DNA from: Buchananella sp. 14KM1171
GTDB lineage: Bacteria; Actinomycetota; Actinomycetes; Actinomycetales; Actinomycetaceae
Assembly (NCBI RefSeq): GCF_041380365.1
Contig: NZ_CP159981.1
Span: 1-64,000, forward strand
Length of the DNA stretch: 64,000 bases
Reading direction: 5' to 3'
The notes beneath the pieces were generated by a model. That model saw only the letters and a list, made by a program, of their open reading frames with translations, was not told the origin of the DNA and ran no database searches. A program made the translations under genes and the position numbers. Below are positions 1 to 8,944 of this stretch, piece by piece; positions within the stretch are counted from its first letter, which is position 1; every line of letters begins with the position of its first letter.

Positions 1-2
1 CT

Positions 3-1439
3 GCCCAGCTTGCCGATCAGTTCACCGAGGAGTCGTTCAAGGCGCACTGCCGCGCCGCCCTGACCGTGCGCCACCGCTGCATCGCACCGATCACCGCAGT
101 GTTCGAGCTTGGCGACCTGCCCTGGCCCGGCGGGGCGGAGGCGACCTCCGTGGTGGTGGCCACGCCCCGCATCTACGGCATGACGCTGGACGACGTTCTG
201 GCCGTGCGCCCCGTGCTGGCGCCGCCGGAGCTCGCCTACATGCTGGCAGAGCTGGCCGGCGCCCTGTCAGCGCTCCACCGGGCCGGCCTGGCCCACGGTG
301 ACGTCAGTCCCCGCAACGTGATCGTCGAGCCTGCCGGCACGCTGAAGCTGGTCGACTGGTTTGGTGGCGGTCGCGGCGAGCGGGGCACGCCCGGGTTCAG
401 AGCGCCGGAGGTGGAGGCCGCGAGCCACGGCACCAACGCGGTGAGCGGGCCGGCCGACGCTGCCGCCCTGGCCAGGCTCATAGTGCACTGCGCGGGCGGG
501 CAGGGGGAGTTCGCCGCCGAGATCGCCCGGATACTGGCGCCCTGGCTCAGTACGGACGGTGAGCGGCAGCGGCCAGGGTTGGCCGAGATCGGGGCACGGG
601 CCAGTGAGATAAGCGCTGGCAGGGAGCCGCTTACCACCGGGCAGGCCCCGGAGCTGGCCGGCGAGGCGATGAGGCGGGCCGCGCTGGCCGCGCCCACTGA
701 GCCCGGGGCCAAGGACAGCGCGAGCGGGAAGGTTTGGCCCGGTTCCCGGCGGGCCCGTACCGTGCGCGCCGGCGTGGCTGGCGTGCTGAGCGTGGGGCTG
801 CTGCTCGGGGCGCTCTACGCGCTGCGCAGCGGGGATGGAGCGGGTGACTCGCCGCCACGGGCCCGACCGGTGGCGGCCTCCGCGAAACTGGGGGAGGGGG
901 CCGGCGCCACCAGCAACGTGGGAGCCGGCGTGCGCGCCTCCCGGGCCGCAGAGGGAGCGGGTGGCTCCGGTGCGGGCAGCGCGGGCAGTTCCGGTACTGG
1001 CAGCGCGGCGGGCGCCAGCGCGAGTAGCGAGGGCAGTGGGGGCAGTGGGAGCGAGGGAGCCGAGCGGCAGACCGCCACCCTGGGGCCGGACTGCCAGCTG
1101 TTTGCCACCCTCTCCGCGCAGCGCGACGCCGCGATTCAAGGCGCGGACGCGGGCGGCCTGGAAGCGATCTACGTGGCCGGCGCGCCGGGGCTGCGCGCTG
1201 ACCTGGGCGTCGCCGACGGCATGCGCGCAAGCGGCGTCGAGGTGGAGGGCATCCACACCGAGCTCAGCAGCTGCGTGGATTTGGGCGACGGTCTCATCGA
1301 GGTCGAGTCCAGGCAGGGGCCCTACAGGTGGCGTCAGGACGGGGGAGAGTGGCGCCAGGAGGCCGCAGGCGAGTTCCTGAAGCTGCGTGTTCAACTGCGT
1401 GACGGCAAGGTGGAGTCGATCTCCCAGGCCGACAGGTAG
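3..1439 (+). CDS. Membrane-anchored protein kinase-like protein (5' end outside window)
   Basis: The frame is open from the window edge, so the start lies upstream. Residues about 1-190 of the visible part resemble the C-lobe of a Ser/Thr kinase: the catalytic loop reads HGDVSPRN (about residue 98) instead of HRDLKPEN, the DFG site reads DWFG, and the activation segment ends GTPGFRAPE. The Asp and Asn of the loop and the metal-binding Asp are kept, but the loop Lys is replaced, so weak or altered activity is possible. One membrane segment follows at about 256-274 (RTVRAGVAGVLSVGLLLGAL), then a Gly/Ser/Ala-rich stretch and a small outside domain of about 110 residues with two Cys. This is the PknB-like layout of kinase inside and sensor outside. 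The ligand is unknown. A strong hairpin terminator follows 24 bases after the stop. Confidence 0.75.
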   Translation, partial: AQLADQFTEESFKAHCRAALTVRHRCIAPITAVFELGDLPWPGGAEATSVVVATPRIYGMTLDDVLAVRPVLAPPELAYMLAELAGALSALHRAGLAHGDVSPRNVIVEPAGTLKLVDWFGGGRGERGTPGFRAPEVEAASHGTNAVSGPADAAALARLIVHCAGGQGEFAAEIARILAPWLSTDGERQRPGLAEIGARASEISAGREPLTTGQAPELAGEAMRRAALAAPTEPGAKDSASGKVWPGSRRARTVRAGVAGVLSVGLLLGALYALRSGDGAGDSPPRARPVAASAKLGEGAGATSNVGAGVRASRAAEGAGGSGAGSAGSSGTGSAAGASASSEGSGGSGSEGAERQTATLGPDCQLFATLSAQRDAAIQGADAGGLEAIYVAGAPGLRADLGVADGMRASGVEVEGIHTELSSCVDLGDGLIEVESRQGPYRWRQDGGEWRQEAAGEFLKLRVQLRDGKVESISQADR

Positions 1440-1462
1440 GTCGACTGCACCCCAGAAGCAGG

Positions 1463-1498
1463 GGTGTGGGCCGGCCCTGTGGAGGGCCGGCCCACACC
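1463..1498. terminator. Bidirectional hairpin terminator
   Basis: A perfect 16-bp stem (GGTGTGGGCCGGCCCT and its complement) with a 4-base GTGG loop lies between the convergent ends of the kinase-like gene and the surface protein gene. There is no T-run, as is common in high-GC actinobacteria. Confidence 0.8.
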
Positions 1499-1575
1499 AG
1501 TGTCCCGGCTAGGCAGACGCCTGAATCGGGAAGGGGAGCGGGGAGCGGGCGCTCGCCGCAGCACGGTGGGAAGCG

Positions 1576-3192
1576 CTACCGGCGCCTCTTGCGCAGCGCG
1601 TAGCCACTGGCCACGAATCCTGCGGAGAGCAGGGCCAGGAGCTCCAACGGTGTCCCGGTCCTAGCCAGCTTGGGCGGCCGGGGCTTGCTGGGCGTCGGGG
1701 TGGGTGGCTTGGAGGGGAGCGGCGACTGGCTGGGCAGCGCGCTCGGCGTGGTCGGTGCCGGGGTGGGCGTGGCGCTCGGCGCGGGAGCCGTGGGCTGGGC
1801 CGACTCACTCGGAGCGGTGGTCTGGCTCTGCGTGGGCGATTGGGAGGGCGTGCCGCTCTCGCTCGGTGCCAGGCTCGGGCTGGACGTTGGCGTGGGCGTG
1901 GGCGTCTGGCTCGGGCTGGGCGTCGTGCTCTCACTTGGCGTCATCGTGGGCGTCGTGCTCTCACTCGGCGTCATTGTCGGCGTCTCGCTAGGGCTGGGCG
2001 TCGGCGTGGGCGTCGTGCCCTGGCTGGGCGTGGCAGACGGTGAGGCGCTTGCAGCGCACCGGGCAATGATCTGGTTGGAGCCCTCGAAGTCCCAGTTGAT
2101 GGCGTGGATCGTGAAATCGAGGAGGGAACGCAGCGAGAGTCCGTAGCCCTCCACCTTCGTGCCGACGTCCCTGGTGATGACGAAGGAGACGGTCTGAAGG
2201 CGAGAGCCGCCGGCGGGGAAATTGACCGGGACACTCACCACGGGCTCACCGTCGTCGTAGGCGAAGAACCTGTAGTCTCCGGGCAACTCGTTCTGGAGGA
2301 GCACGTTTACCGTGCAGCCAGTCCGGCTGGCCAGCACCACCTTCCCGAATCGGTTCGGGCTGGTCTGACGGTTAATGACCCCAAAGTCGCCGATTGGAAA
2401 GTCCGGGGGATAGATCCGGGCGTGAACATTGTGCGCCCCGGTGTTGGAGGGGCTGGTCGCGCTGATGAAAACGAATCCCACGGCATCGGCGGGCATCGTG
2501 AAGGTGGCCCTGAAATCGCCGTCCGCGTTGGTGGTCGCCTGTCCCAACGGCCGTTCCGGCTCCAGCAGTTTCAGGACCACGGTCTCGTTCGGACCGAAGC
2601 CGCTGCCGGTCAGGGTGATCTGCCCTCCCTGCGGCATCACCTGGTTTACGACCTTCACCTCGGCGTAGTAGGCGGGCTGCACCGGACCGGGCGGGTGCGC
2701 GGTCGTGGGCGCCTGCTTTGTCGGGGGGACGAGGGTTGCGATCGGACCCGGTGAGGGGAGTGGGGCCGGGGTCCGCGTGTCTACCACCGGGCCGGTGTCC
2801 GCAGGGGCAAGGCTCGCCCCGGTGGAGTCCGGTTGACCGCCCTCGCCTGTGGCTGTGCCTGTAGCGGGGCCCGGCGCGTTCAGCGTGGTCTGATCGTGCT
2901 GGGATAGCGCGGCGGCGTCCGCGCCCGGGGTGGTTGCCGAGTCGGTCTGGTCCTGGGCGGGCTCCACAGGAATCGACGCGGGGGCGGGCGGCTCCACGGC
3001 CCGGTCCCCGCTATCAGAAGGGCCGGTGGCTTCCTGCGCCAGGGCCTCCACGGGAGAATGTGCGGCATCCATCGAGATGGTCGCAGCGGCGGGAGGCTCG
3101 GCCGTGGCGTCTGCGAGCGCCACGGCCGGGATACTCATCGGGGCTACAAGGACGAAACCGGCAATCATGCCGGTGAAAATGCGCGGTGACAT
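1576..3192 (-). CDS. Sortase-anchored surface protein, LARTG type
   Basis: 538 residues. The start chosen is the ATG at 3192, preceded by a GGGGAGGAG ribosome site; a longer open frame to 3291 would put residues in front of an evident signal peptide (residues 1-28, ending PAVALADA). A Pro/Ala/Thr-rich stretch leads to an Ig/TIG-like domain (about 180-275: VMPQGGQITLTGSGFGPNE) and a second globular part to about 380. Residues 381-508 are a Ser/Thr/Pro wall-spanning stalk with a perfect 10-residue repeat (TPTMTPSEST twice). The end is LARTG (509-513), a hydrophobic helix and RKRRR. LAxTG is the motif expected for class E sortases of high-GC Gram-positives rather than LPxTG. No sortase gene is in the window. 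The Ig-like fold suggests adhesion or wall structure, but no ligand can be inferred. Confidence 0.85.
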   Translation of the reverse strand: MSPRIFTGMIAGFVLVAPMSIPAVALADATAEPPAAATISMDAAHSPVEALAQEATGPSDSGDRAVEPPAPASIPVEPAQDQTDSATTPGADAAALSQHDQTTLNAPGPATGTATGEGGQPDSTGASLAPADTGPVVDTRTPAPLPSPGPIATLVPPTKQAPTTAHPPGPVQPAYYAEVKVVNQVMPQGGQITLTGSGFGPNETVVLKLLEPERPLGQATTNADGDFRATFTMPADAVGFVFISATSPSNTGAHNVHARIYPPDFPIGDFGVINRQTSPNRFGKVVLASRTGCTVNVLLQNELPGDYRFFAYDDGEPVVSVPVNFPAGGSRLQTVSFVITRDVGTKVEGYGLSLRSLLDFTIHAINWDFEGSNQIIARCAASASPSATPSQGTTPTPTPSPSETPTMTPSESTTPTMTPSESTTPSPSQTPTPTPTSSPSLAPSESGTPSQSPTQSQTTAPSESAQPTAPAPSATPTPAPTTPSALPSQSPLPSKPPTPTPSKPRPPKLARTGTPLELLALLSAGFVASGYALRKRRR

Positions 3193-3403
3193 CTCTCCTC
3201 CCCAGAAATAGGTGATCGGGGTCACAGTGCGTATGTTCATCGTAGAACAATCGGCTGCGGCGCGAGAGCGGACCGTGCAGGCGCGCGGCACGATCGACCT
3301 TTACGTGGGGAAGGGACAGAACGCGGCTCTTGCCAGCTGAAGGTGGGGCTGTGGTGGGTGGTGGGTGGTGGCGCGGTGCCCCCGCGCGCACAAGCGTGCG
3401 GTC

Positions 3404-3455
3404 GGGGTACATGCGACCGACCGGTGCCATGGCACCAAGCGGTCGCATGTACCCC
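3404..3455. repeat. Nested palindrome inside element A
   Basis: GGGGTACATGCGACC (3404-3418) is the exact complement of 3441-3455. Between the arms lies a second perfect palindrome GGTGCCATGGCACC (3423-3436). The same arrangement is kept in the second copy at 27331-27382 while the surrounding bases differ, which suggests the structure matters (a cruciform or an RNA hairpin). Confidence 0.8.
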
Positions 3456-3565
3456 GTTGCAGCATTTGCGAGGCAGGGGTGTGCCGGTCGCGTTCGCGCG
3501 CGCCGGCGCCTGATCGCTTTGGTCTTATCCGTTGCGGGGTGGCGGGTGGCTTGCGGCCCGGGGGC

Positions 3566-3741
3566 TTGCGCAAGCGGTTGAGCCTTTCTTGCAGCTCTTG
3601 AGCCGTTGTTGCTCCTCTTGCGCCTTTGTGCAACCTATTGAGTCGTTAATCGGCCCCGTAGCACTACAAGAGGTGCAATAGAGCCACGAGCGCTACAACA
3701 AGGGCCAAACAGGAACCATAAAGACTCAACCGTTTGCGCAA
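3566..3741. repeat. Long hairpin with 20-nt-period arms (element A)
   Basis: The left arm runs from TTGCGCAAGCGGTTGAG through four 20-base units (TTCTTGCAGCTCTTGAGCCG-like). The right arm carries the reverse complements of related units and closes with CTCAACCGTTTGCGCAA at 3725-3741. The centre, GTTAATCGGCCCCGTAG, separates the arms. Pairing is imperfect but keeps the 20-base phase throughout. Related structures lie at 8945-9140, 9361-9532 and 27492-27667. Function is unknown. Confidence 0.8.
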
Positions 3742-4034
3742 CGACCACCGGCCCGGCACGCAACCACCGGCCAGGGGCCCACAGCCGGCGTCCCTACGTG
3801 CTCCCGAGTAGGCGCTCGCGCATGCCTTCCACCACCTGGCCGGTGTACTGGCGCTGTTCCCGCTCCTACTCAACACCGCCACCGCTCCACCAGGACGGCG
3901 CCCCCAAAGACGGCCCCAGTGCCGAGCCACCAGCGATCCCAACAGCACAGGCACCACGGAGGCAACGGAGCGGCTACCACGCGCGACGACCACCCTCACC
4001 CCAGCGACACCCACATCTGTGAAGAGCCCAGAAC

Positions 4035-4073
4035 GCTTTGGGGGCCGATCCTTCAAGGATCGGCCCCCAAAGC
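4035..4073 (-). terminator. Terminator of lpdA-sucB
   Basis: A 17 to 19-bp perfect stem (GCTTTGGGGGCCGATCCTT and complement), 18 bases past the sucB stop. Transposable element A landed directly at its far side; its target duplication ends at 4036. Confidence 0.75.
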
Positions 4074-4090
4074 TATGGGTCAGGCTAGCC

Positions 4091-5767
4091 TCACAGGCCC
4101 AGCTCGGCCTCGAAGGCGCCCTCCTCCAGGCGCTTCTTCACCGTCATCAGGTAGCGGGCGGCGTCCGCGCCGTCCACCAGGCGGTGGTCGTAGGACAGGG
4201 CCAGGTAGACCATCGAGCGAATGGCGATGACCTCGTTGCCCTCGGCGTCCTTGCGGACCACCGGACGCTTGACGATGGTGCCCACACCCAGGATCGCCAC
4301 CTCGGGGGAGTTGATGATCGGGGTGTCGAACAGGGCGCCACCGGAGCCGGTGTTGGTGATGGTGAAGGTGGAACCGGTCAGCTCGGCCGGACCGACCTCG
4401 GCGTCGCGGGTGCGCTTGGCCAGGTCGTTGATCTTCTTGGCGATACCACCCAGGGTGAGGTCACCGGCCTCCTTGATGACCGGCACCAGCAGGCCGCGCG
4501 GGGTGTCAACGGCGATACCGATGTTCTCCACCGCGTGGTACTCCACCTCCTTGTCGCGGATGGTGGCGTTGATCTTCGGGTGGGCCTTCAGTGCCTCGGT
4601 GGCGGCCTTAACGAAGAACGGCAGGAAGGTGAGCTTGGTGCCCTCGGCGGACTCGAACTTGGACTTGGCGCGGGCGCGCAGGGCGGCCACGCGGGTCACG
4701 TCGACCTCGATGACCGTGGTGAGCTGAGCGGAGGTCTGCAGGGACTCCATCATGCGCTGGGAGATCACCTGGCGCAGGCGGCTCATCTTCTCCGTCTTGC
4801 CGCGCAGGGTGGTGTCGACCGCCGGGATCGTCGCGGCCGGGGCGGCCGCAGGGGCGGCAGGGGCGGCGGGAGCCGGAGCGGCAGCCTTGGCAGCCGCGTC
4901 GGCGGCGGCCTTCGCCTCGATCGCGGCGGCAACGTCCTCGCGGCGAATACGTCCGCCCACGCCGGTGCCCTTCACCGTGGCCAGGTCGATACCGTTGTCG
5001 GCCGCGAACTTGCGCACGATTGGGGTCACGTAGCCGCCGGAGGCGGCAGCGACCGGGGCCGGGGCCGGCGCAGCCACCGGCGCAACCGGGGCGGCAGCCG
5101 GAGCCTCAGCCACCGGCGCGGCCGGAGCAGCAGCGGGCGCCGGGGCGGCGGTGGGCTCGCCGATCAGGCACAGCACGGAACCCACCTCGGCGTCGTTGTC
5201 CTCCTCGACCAGAATCTGCAGCAGGGTGCCGGAGACGGGGGAGGGAACCTCGGTGTCCACCTTGTCGGTGGAGACCTCGAGCAGCGGCTCGTCGGCCTCC
5301 ACGCGCTCGCCTACGGCCTTCAGCCAGCGGGTAACGGTGCCCTCGGTAACGGACTCGCCCAACGCGGGCATCTTCACCTCGGTGGCCTCACCGGCGGGAG
5401 CGGCAGCCGGGGCGTCGGCAGCCGGAGCCGCCGGGGCCTCGGCCGCAGGAGCGGCAGCGACCGGCTCGACCGGGGCCGGGGCCGGGGCCGGGGTCGGGGC
5501 GGCCTGCTCGGCCGGAGCGGCGGCGCCAGAGCCGTCGCCGATCACGCACAGGTCGGCGCCGACCTCGGCGTCCTCGTCCTCGGCCACCAGGATCGCCTCG
5601 AGCACGCCGGAGAACGGGGAGGGAACCTCGGTGTCCACCTTGTCGGTGGAGACCTCGAGCAGCGGCTCGTCGGCCTCCACGCGCTCGCCCACGGCCTTCA
5701 GCCAGCGGGTGACGGTGCCCTCGGTAACGGACTCGCCCAGCGCGGGCATCTTCACGGTTTGCGACAT
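4091..5767 (-). CDS. sucB: Dihydrolipoamide acyltransferase (E2), two lipoyl domains
   Basis: 558 residues. Transfers the acyl group from lipoyl-lysine to CoA in the 2-oxoglutarate and/or pyruvate dehydrogenase complex. Two lipoyl domains carry the DKV modification site at Lys43 and Lys169, separated by Ala/Pro-rich hinges. A subunit-binding domain ([17 protein letters not shown], about 243-280) follows, then the trimer-forming catalytic domain with HRLVDG (catalytic His about 528). Actinobacterial E2 proteins of this type often serve both complexes, so the exact substrate is open. It starts 14 bases after lpdA and shares its transcript. Oddity: about 141 bp of the two lipoyl repeats (5237-5377 and 5616-5756) are almost identical in DNA, showing recent duplication or gene conversion. 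Confidence 0.9.
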   Translation of the reverse strand: MSQTVKMPALGESVTEGTVTRWLKAVGERVEADEPLLEVSTDKVDTEVPSPFSGVLEAILVAEDEDAEVGADLCVIGDGSGAAAPAEQAAPTPAPAPAPVEPVAAAPAAEAPAAPAADAPAAAPAGEATEVKMPALGESVTEGTVTRWLKAVGERVEADEPLLEVSTDKVDTEVPSPVSGTLLQILVEEDNDAEVGSVLCLIGEPTAAPAPAAAPAAPVAEAPAAAPVAPVAAPAPAPVAAASGGYVTPIVRKFAADNGIDLATVKGTGVGGRIRREDVAAAIEAKAAADAAAKAAAPAPAAPAAPAAAPAATIPAVDTTLRGKTEKMSRLRQVISQRMMESLQTSAQLTTVIEVDVTRVAALRARAKSKFESAEGTKLTFLPFFVKAATEALKAHPKINATIRDKEVEYHAVENIGIAVDTPRGLLVPVIKEAGDLTLGGIAKKINDLAKRTRDAEVGPAELTGSTFTITNTGSGGALFDTPIINSPEVAILGVGTIVKRPVVRKDAEGNEVIAIRSMVYLALSYDHRLVDGADAARYLMTVKKRLEEGAFEAELGL

Positions 5768-5781
5768 CTTCGTCTTCCTGA

Positions 5782-7158
5782 TCAGTTGTGGGCGTGCAGG
5801 GGCTTGCCGGCCAGGGCAAGGCCAGCCTCGCCCAGGGCCTCGTTCTGGGTGGGGTGCGCGTGGATCAGCGGGGCCAGGTCCTCCGGGAAGGCCTCCCAGC
5901 TCACGAGCAGCTGGCCCTCGCCAACCAGCTCGCCCACGCGGGCGCCGACGGCGTGGAAGCCGACGATCGGGCCGTTCTTCTCACGCACCAGCTTGATGAA
6001 ACCGGTGGTGGCCAGGATCTGGGACTTGCCGTTGCCGCCCAGGTTGTACTCCACCACCTCGACGTTGTCGGCGCCGAACTTCTCCTGCGCCTTCTTCTCG
6101 GTCAGGCCCACGGAGGCCACCTCGGGCTCGCAGTAGGTGACGCGCGGGATGTTGTCCTCGTTCAGCGGGGTCGGGTTCAGGCCCGCGATCTCCTCGGCAA
6201 CGAAGATGCCCTGCTGGAAGCCACGGTGGGCCAGCTGCAGACCGGGCACGATGTCACCGACGGCGTACACGCCGGGAACGTTGGTGCGCAGGCGCTCGTC
6301 GGTGAGGACGAAGCCACGGTCCATGTTGACGCCGATGCCCTCGTAGCCGAGGTTGGCGGTGGCGGGGCCACGGCCAACGGCCACCAGCAGCAGCTCGCCC
6401 TCGATGGTCTTGCCGTCCTCGGTGGAGACGACCACGCCGTCCTCGTGCTGCTGCACCCCGGAGAAACGGGCACCCAGGTGGAAGTTGATGCCGCGCTTGC
6501 GGAAGGCACGCTCCAGGGTCTTGGAGATCTGCTCCTCCTCGTTGGGCACCAGGTGGGGCAAGCCCTCGACGATGGTGACCTCGGCACCGAAGGAACGCCA
6601 CACGGAGGCGAACTCGCAACCGATCACGCCACCGCCCAGCACCACGACGCGGGAGGGAACGTAGTCCAGCTGAAGCGCCTGCTCGGAGGTGATGACGCGG
6701 CCGGTGATCTCCAGGCCCGGCAAGGACTTGGAGTAAGAACCGGAGGCCAGCACCAGGTTCTTGCCCACGTAGTCCTGGCCGTTGACGGTGACGGTGTTGG
6801 CGTTCTTCACCACGCCCCAGCCCTCGATGTAGTCAACACCGCGGGACTTCACCAGGCCCTGCAGGCCCTTGTAGAGGCGGGAGATGACCCCGTCCTTGTA
6901 CTTGTTGACGCCGTCGGCGTCGATGCCGCCCAGCGTGGCGTGCACACCGAAGGCACCGGCCTCGCGCACGGCCTCTGCGGTCTCGGCCGCGTGGAGAAGG
7001 GCCTTGGTGGGGATGCAGCCACGGTGCAGGCAGGTGCCACCGAGCTTGTCGGCCTCAACCAGGGCCACCTTCAGGCCAAGCTGGGCACCGCGCAGGGCAG
7101 CGGCGTAACCGCCGGAGCCGCCACCAAGAATCACGACGTCGTACTGGGGATCGCTCAC
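5782..7158 (-). CDS. lpdA: Dihydrolipoyl dehydrogenase (E3)
   Basis: 458 residues. An FAD enzyme that reoxidises dihydrolipoyl-E2 with NAD+. The GTG at 7158 is chosen because AAGGAG lies 6 bases upstream and the Rossmann motif GGGSGGYAA begins at residue 12; the frame is open to 7341 but those residues are unlike the family. The redox pair is Cys43/Cys48 (GGTCLHRGC). A second nucleotide-binding motif ([15 protein letters not shown]) lies near 180, and the partner HAHPTQNE His-Glu pair is near the C terminus. It heads the lpdA-sucB operon; pepA lies 230 bp upstream on the same strand, with a REP-like hairpin between. Confidence 0.93.
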   Translation of the reverse strand: MSDPQYDVVILGGGSGGYAAALRGAQLGLKVALVEADKLGGTCLHRGCIPTKALLHAAETAEAVREAGAFGVHATLGGIDADGVNKYKDGVISRLYKGLQGLVKSRGVDYIEGWGVVKNANTVTVNGQDYVGKNLVLASGSYSKSLPGLEITGRVITSEQALQLDYVPSRVVVLGGGVIGCEFASVWRSFGAEVTIVEGLPHLVPNEEEQISKTLERAFRKRGINFHLGARFSGVQQHEDGVVVSTEDGKTIEGELLLVAVGRGPATANLGYEGIGVNMDRGFVLTDERLRTNVPGVYAVGDIVPGLQLAHRGFQQGIFVAEEIAGLNPTPLNEDNIPRVTYCEPEVASVGLTEKKAQEKFGADNVEVVEYNLGGNGKSQILATTGFIKLVREKNGPIVGFHAVGARVGELVGEGQLLVSWEAFPEDLAPLIHAHPTQNEALGEAGLALAGKPLHAHN

Positions 7159-7298
7159 CAAAATCTCCTTGTTGAGAAAGTCTGCGTCTTCCATTCTTGC
7201 ACCGATGCGGGCGCATTTCGTCTCACGTGGGACTTTTAGCCCTGTGCCTCTGATCGCAAACGGTTCTGTTAGGGGCGCCAGCGGTGCAAAAACGCCGT

Positions 7299-7370
7299 TG
7301 GCCGACGTCCCACCCACCGCTCCGATCGCCCCGCCGGGCAAAGGAGAGGCGCGGGAGGAACGTCGGCCAA
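7299..7370. repeat. REP-like inverted pair
   Basis: TGGCCGACGTCCCACCCACC (7299-7318) faces a reversed copy, GCGGGAGGAACGTCGGCCA (7351-7369), with about 33 bases between. It lies between pepA and lpdA. The same core occurs as an inverted pair at 11358-11410 and as single copies at 41071-41098 (inside dop) and 50061-50088. Confidence 0.7.
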
Positions 7371-7388
7371 CTGGCTCCCTAACTAAGG

Positions 7389-8855
7389 TCAGTCAGCGTC
7401 CCAGCCGGTGAAGCCGAGAGCGAAGTTGACCAGCGTGGCCACGCCGAAACCGGTGCCACCGAAAGAGAGGTGGTCCTTGGCGGCGGTGTCGTTGTAGGCG
7501 GGGCCGGCGATGTCGATGTGGGCCCAGGGGGTGTCGCCCACGAACTCCTGCAGGAACAGGCCGGCGGTGAGCGCACCGCCCTCGCGCGGGCCCACGTTAG
7601 CCAGGTCGGCGAACTTGGACTCGATGCTCTTGCGCATCGCGGCGGGCAGCGGCAGGTGCCACAGCTCCTCGCCCGCGTCGATCCCGCTTAGCTCCAGCTC
7701 GCACACCACGGCCTCGTTGCCCATCACGCCGGCGATCTCCTTACCCAGGGAGATGATGCAGGCACCGGTCAGGGTGGCCACGTCGATCACGACGGCCGGG
7801 TTCTCCTCCACCGCGAGGCTGAGCGCGTCGGCCATCACCATGCGGCCCTCGGCGTCCGTGTTGATGACCTCGACGGTCTTGCCGTTGCGGATCGTCACCA
7901 CGTCGGCGGGACGCTGAGCGGCACCGCTAGGCATGTTCTCAGCCAGCGCCAGGAAGGCGACCACGTTCACCGGGGCCTTCAGTTCCGCCAGGGCGGTCAC
8001 AGTCTGGAACACGGCGGCCGCACCGCCCATGTCCATCTTCATCTCCTCCATGCCGGCGCCCGGCTTGAGGGAGATGCCGCCGGAGTCGAACGTGATGCCC
8101 TTGCCCACCAGGCCGATCAGCGGGGCGGAGGCATCACCGGTGTAGGACAGCTTGACCATGCGCGGCTTGCGGGTGGAACCCTGGCCCACGCCCACGATGC
8201 CGCCGCACCCCATCTCCTTAAGGGCCTCGAAGTCGAAGACCTCCACCTTCAGCTCGTCGGTGGCGGCGTCCAGCACCTGCTGGGCGAAGCTCTCCGGGTA
8301 GAGCAGGTTCGGGGCGGCGTTGACCAGGTCACGCGCCTCGCACACGTGGGCGGCGACCACCTTGGCCTGGGCAGCGGCCTCCTCGAGGGCCTCGGCGCCC
8401 TCCTGCGCGTCCGGGCTCACGCAGACGTAGACGTGCGTGGCGGACTCGGGCTCGTCGTCCTCGCCCTTGGACTTGTAGATGCGCGCGTTGTAGTCCGCCA
8501 GCAGGGCACCGGACACCAGGGCCTCCACCTGGCGCGGGTACTCGGTGGGCCAGGCCAGGGCCACGCAGCCCTCACCGGCCAGCAGCCGCACGGCCGCGCC
8601 AGCCCAGCGCTGCAGGGCGTTGATCGGATAGGTCTCGGCGTCAAACAGCACGAACACGACGCGGCGGGCGGCAAAGCCCTCCGGGGAGGCAGCAAAGACG
8701 GCCGGCTTCTTGCCGGCGCGCGTCTTGGCGGCCAGCTCCTTCAGTGCCTCGGGGGCCTGGGCGGACAGGACCGCGCCGTCCTTGTCCACGGGAACGACCA
8801 GGTTTTCAACGGAGATTTCTGCCAGGGCAGTATCGAGAAGAGAAACATTAAGCAT
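7389..8855 (-). CDS. pepA: Leucyl aminopeptidase (M17)
   Basis: 488 residues. A cytosolic two-metal aminopeptidase that frees N-terminal residues from peptides. The M17 metal and catalytic residues are visible: Lys252 and Asp257 (GKGITFDSGGISLKPG), the MKMDMGGAAAV segment near 272-282 and the signature NTDAEGR at 332-338. The N-terminal half is the usual divergent regulatory domain, and the length is normal. A TAGACT box (8867-8862) lies 6 bases before the ATG, so the mRNA is probably leaderless. The pepA then lpd/E2 order is usual in actinobacteria. Confidence 0.93.
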   Translation of the reverse strand: MLNVSLLDTALAEISVENLVVPVDKDGAVLSAQAPEALKELAAKTRAGKKPAVFAASPEGFAARRVVFVLFDAETYPINALQRWAGAAVRLLAGEGCVALAWPTEYPRQVEALVSGALLADYNARIYKSKGEDDEPESATHVYVCVSPDAQEGAEALEEAAAQAKVVAAHVCEARDLVNAAPNLLYPESFAQQVLDAATDELKVEVFDFEALKEMGCGGIVGVGQGSTRKPRMVKLSYTGDASAPLIGLVGKGITFDSGGISLKPGAGMEEMKMDMGGAAAVFQTVTALAELKAPVNVVAFLALAENMPSGAAQRPADVVTIRNGKTVEVINTDAEGRMVMADALSLAVEENPAVVIDVATLTGACIISLGKEIAGVMGNEAVVCELELSGIDAGEELWHLPLPAAMRKSIESKFADLANVGPREGGALTAGLFLQEFVGDTPWAHIDIAGPAYNDTAAKDHLSFGGTGFGVATLVNFALGFTGWDAD

Positions 8856-8944
8856 GTGCGCAGTCTAGGCGCGCAGCCGGGGCGGACCCAATTTGCTGCG
8901 CGGCCGGCGGCAGAGCCGGTGCGCGCGCCCGTGGCGGTGTCGAC

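Larger units (their letters stand above)
3317..4036. mobile_element. Non-autonomous transposable element, copy A (704 bp) with 8-bp target duplications
   Basis: The element spans 3325-4028. Its left end GGCTCTTGCCAG (3325-3336) pairs with the right end CTGTGAAGAGCC (4017-4028), with two mismatches. The 8 bases outside each end are identical (CAGAACGC at 3317-3324 and 4029-4036), the mark of a transposition event. No transposase frame lies inside. A second copy at 27251-28122 shares nearly the whole sequence. As I recall, GGCTCTTC ends with 8-bp duplications are the pattern of ISL3-family elements, so this is best described as an ISL3-like MITE; the family is inferred from the ends only. Inside are a nested palindrome (3404-3455) and a 20-nt-period long hairpin (3566-3741). 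This fills the gene-free stretch between the surface protein and sucB. Confidence 0.85.

Noticed and set aside
3301-4030. Short open frames conserved between the two transposable element copies (e.g. with PLGAMAPVGRMYP-like peptide)
   Set aside because: Similarity follows from the DNA repeat; frames have no ribosome sites, cross the palindromes and differ in length by frameshifts.
4019-6136. Open frame of 705 codons on the plus strand across sucB and lpdA
   Set aside because: Antisense shadow of two certain genes; low-complexity Gly/Arg-rich translation with no family features.
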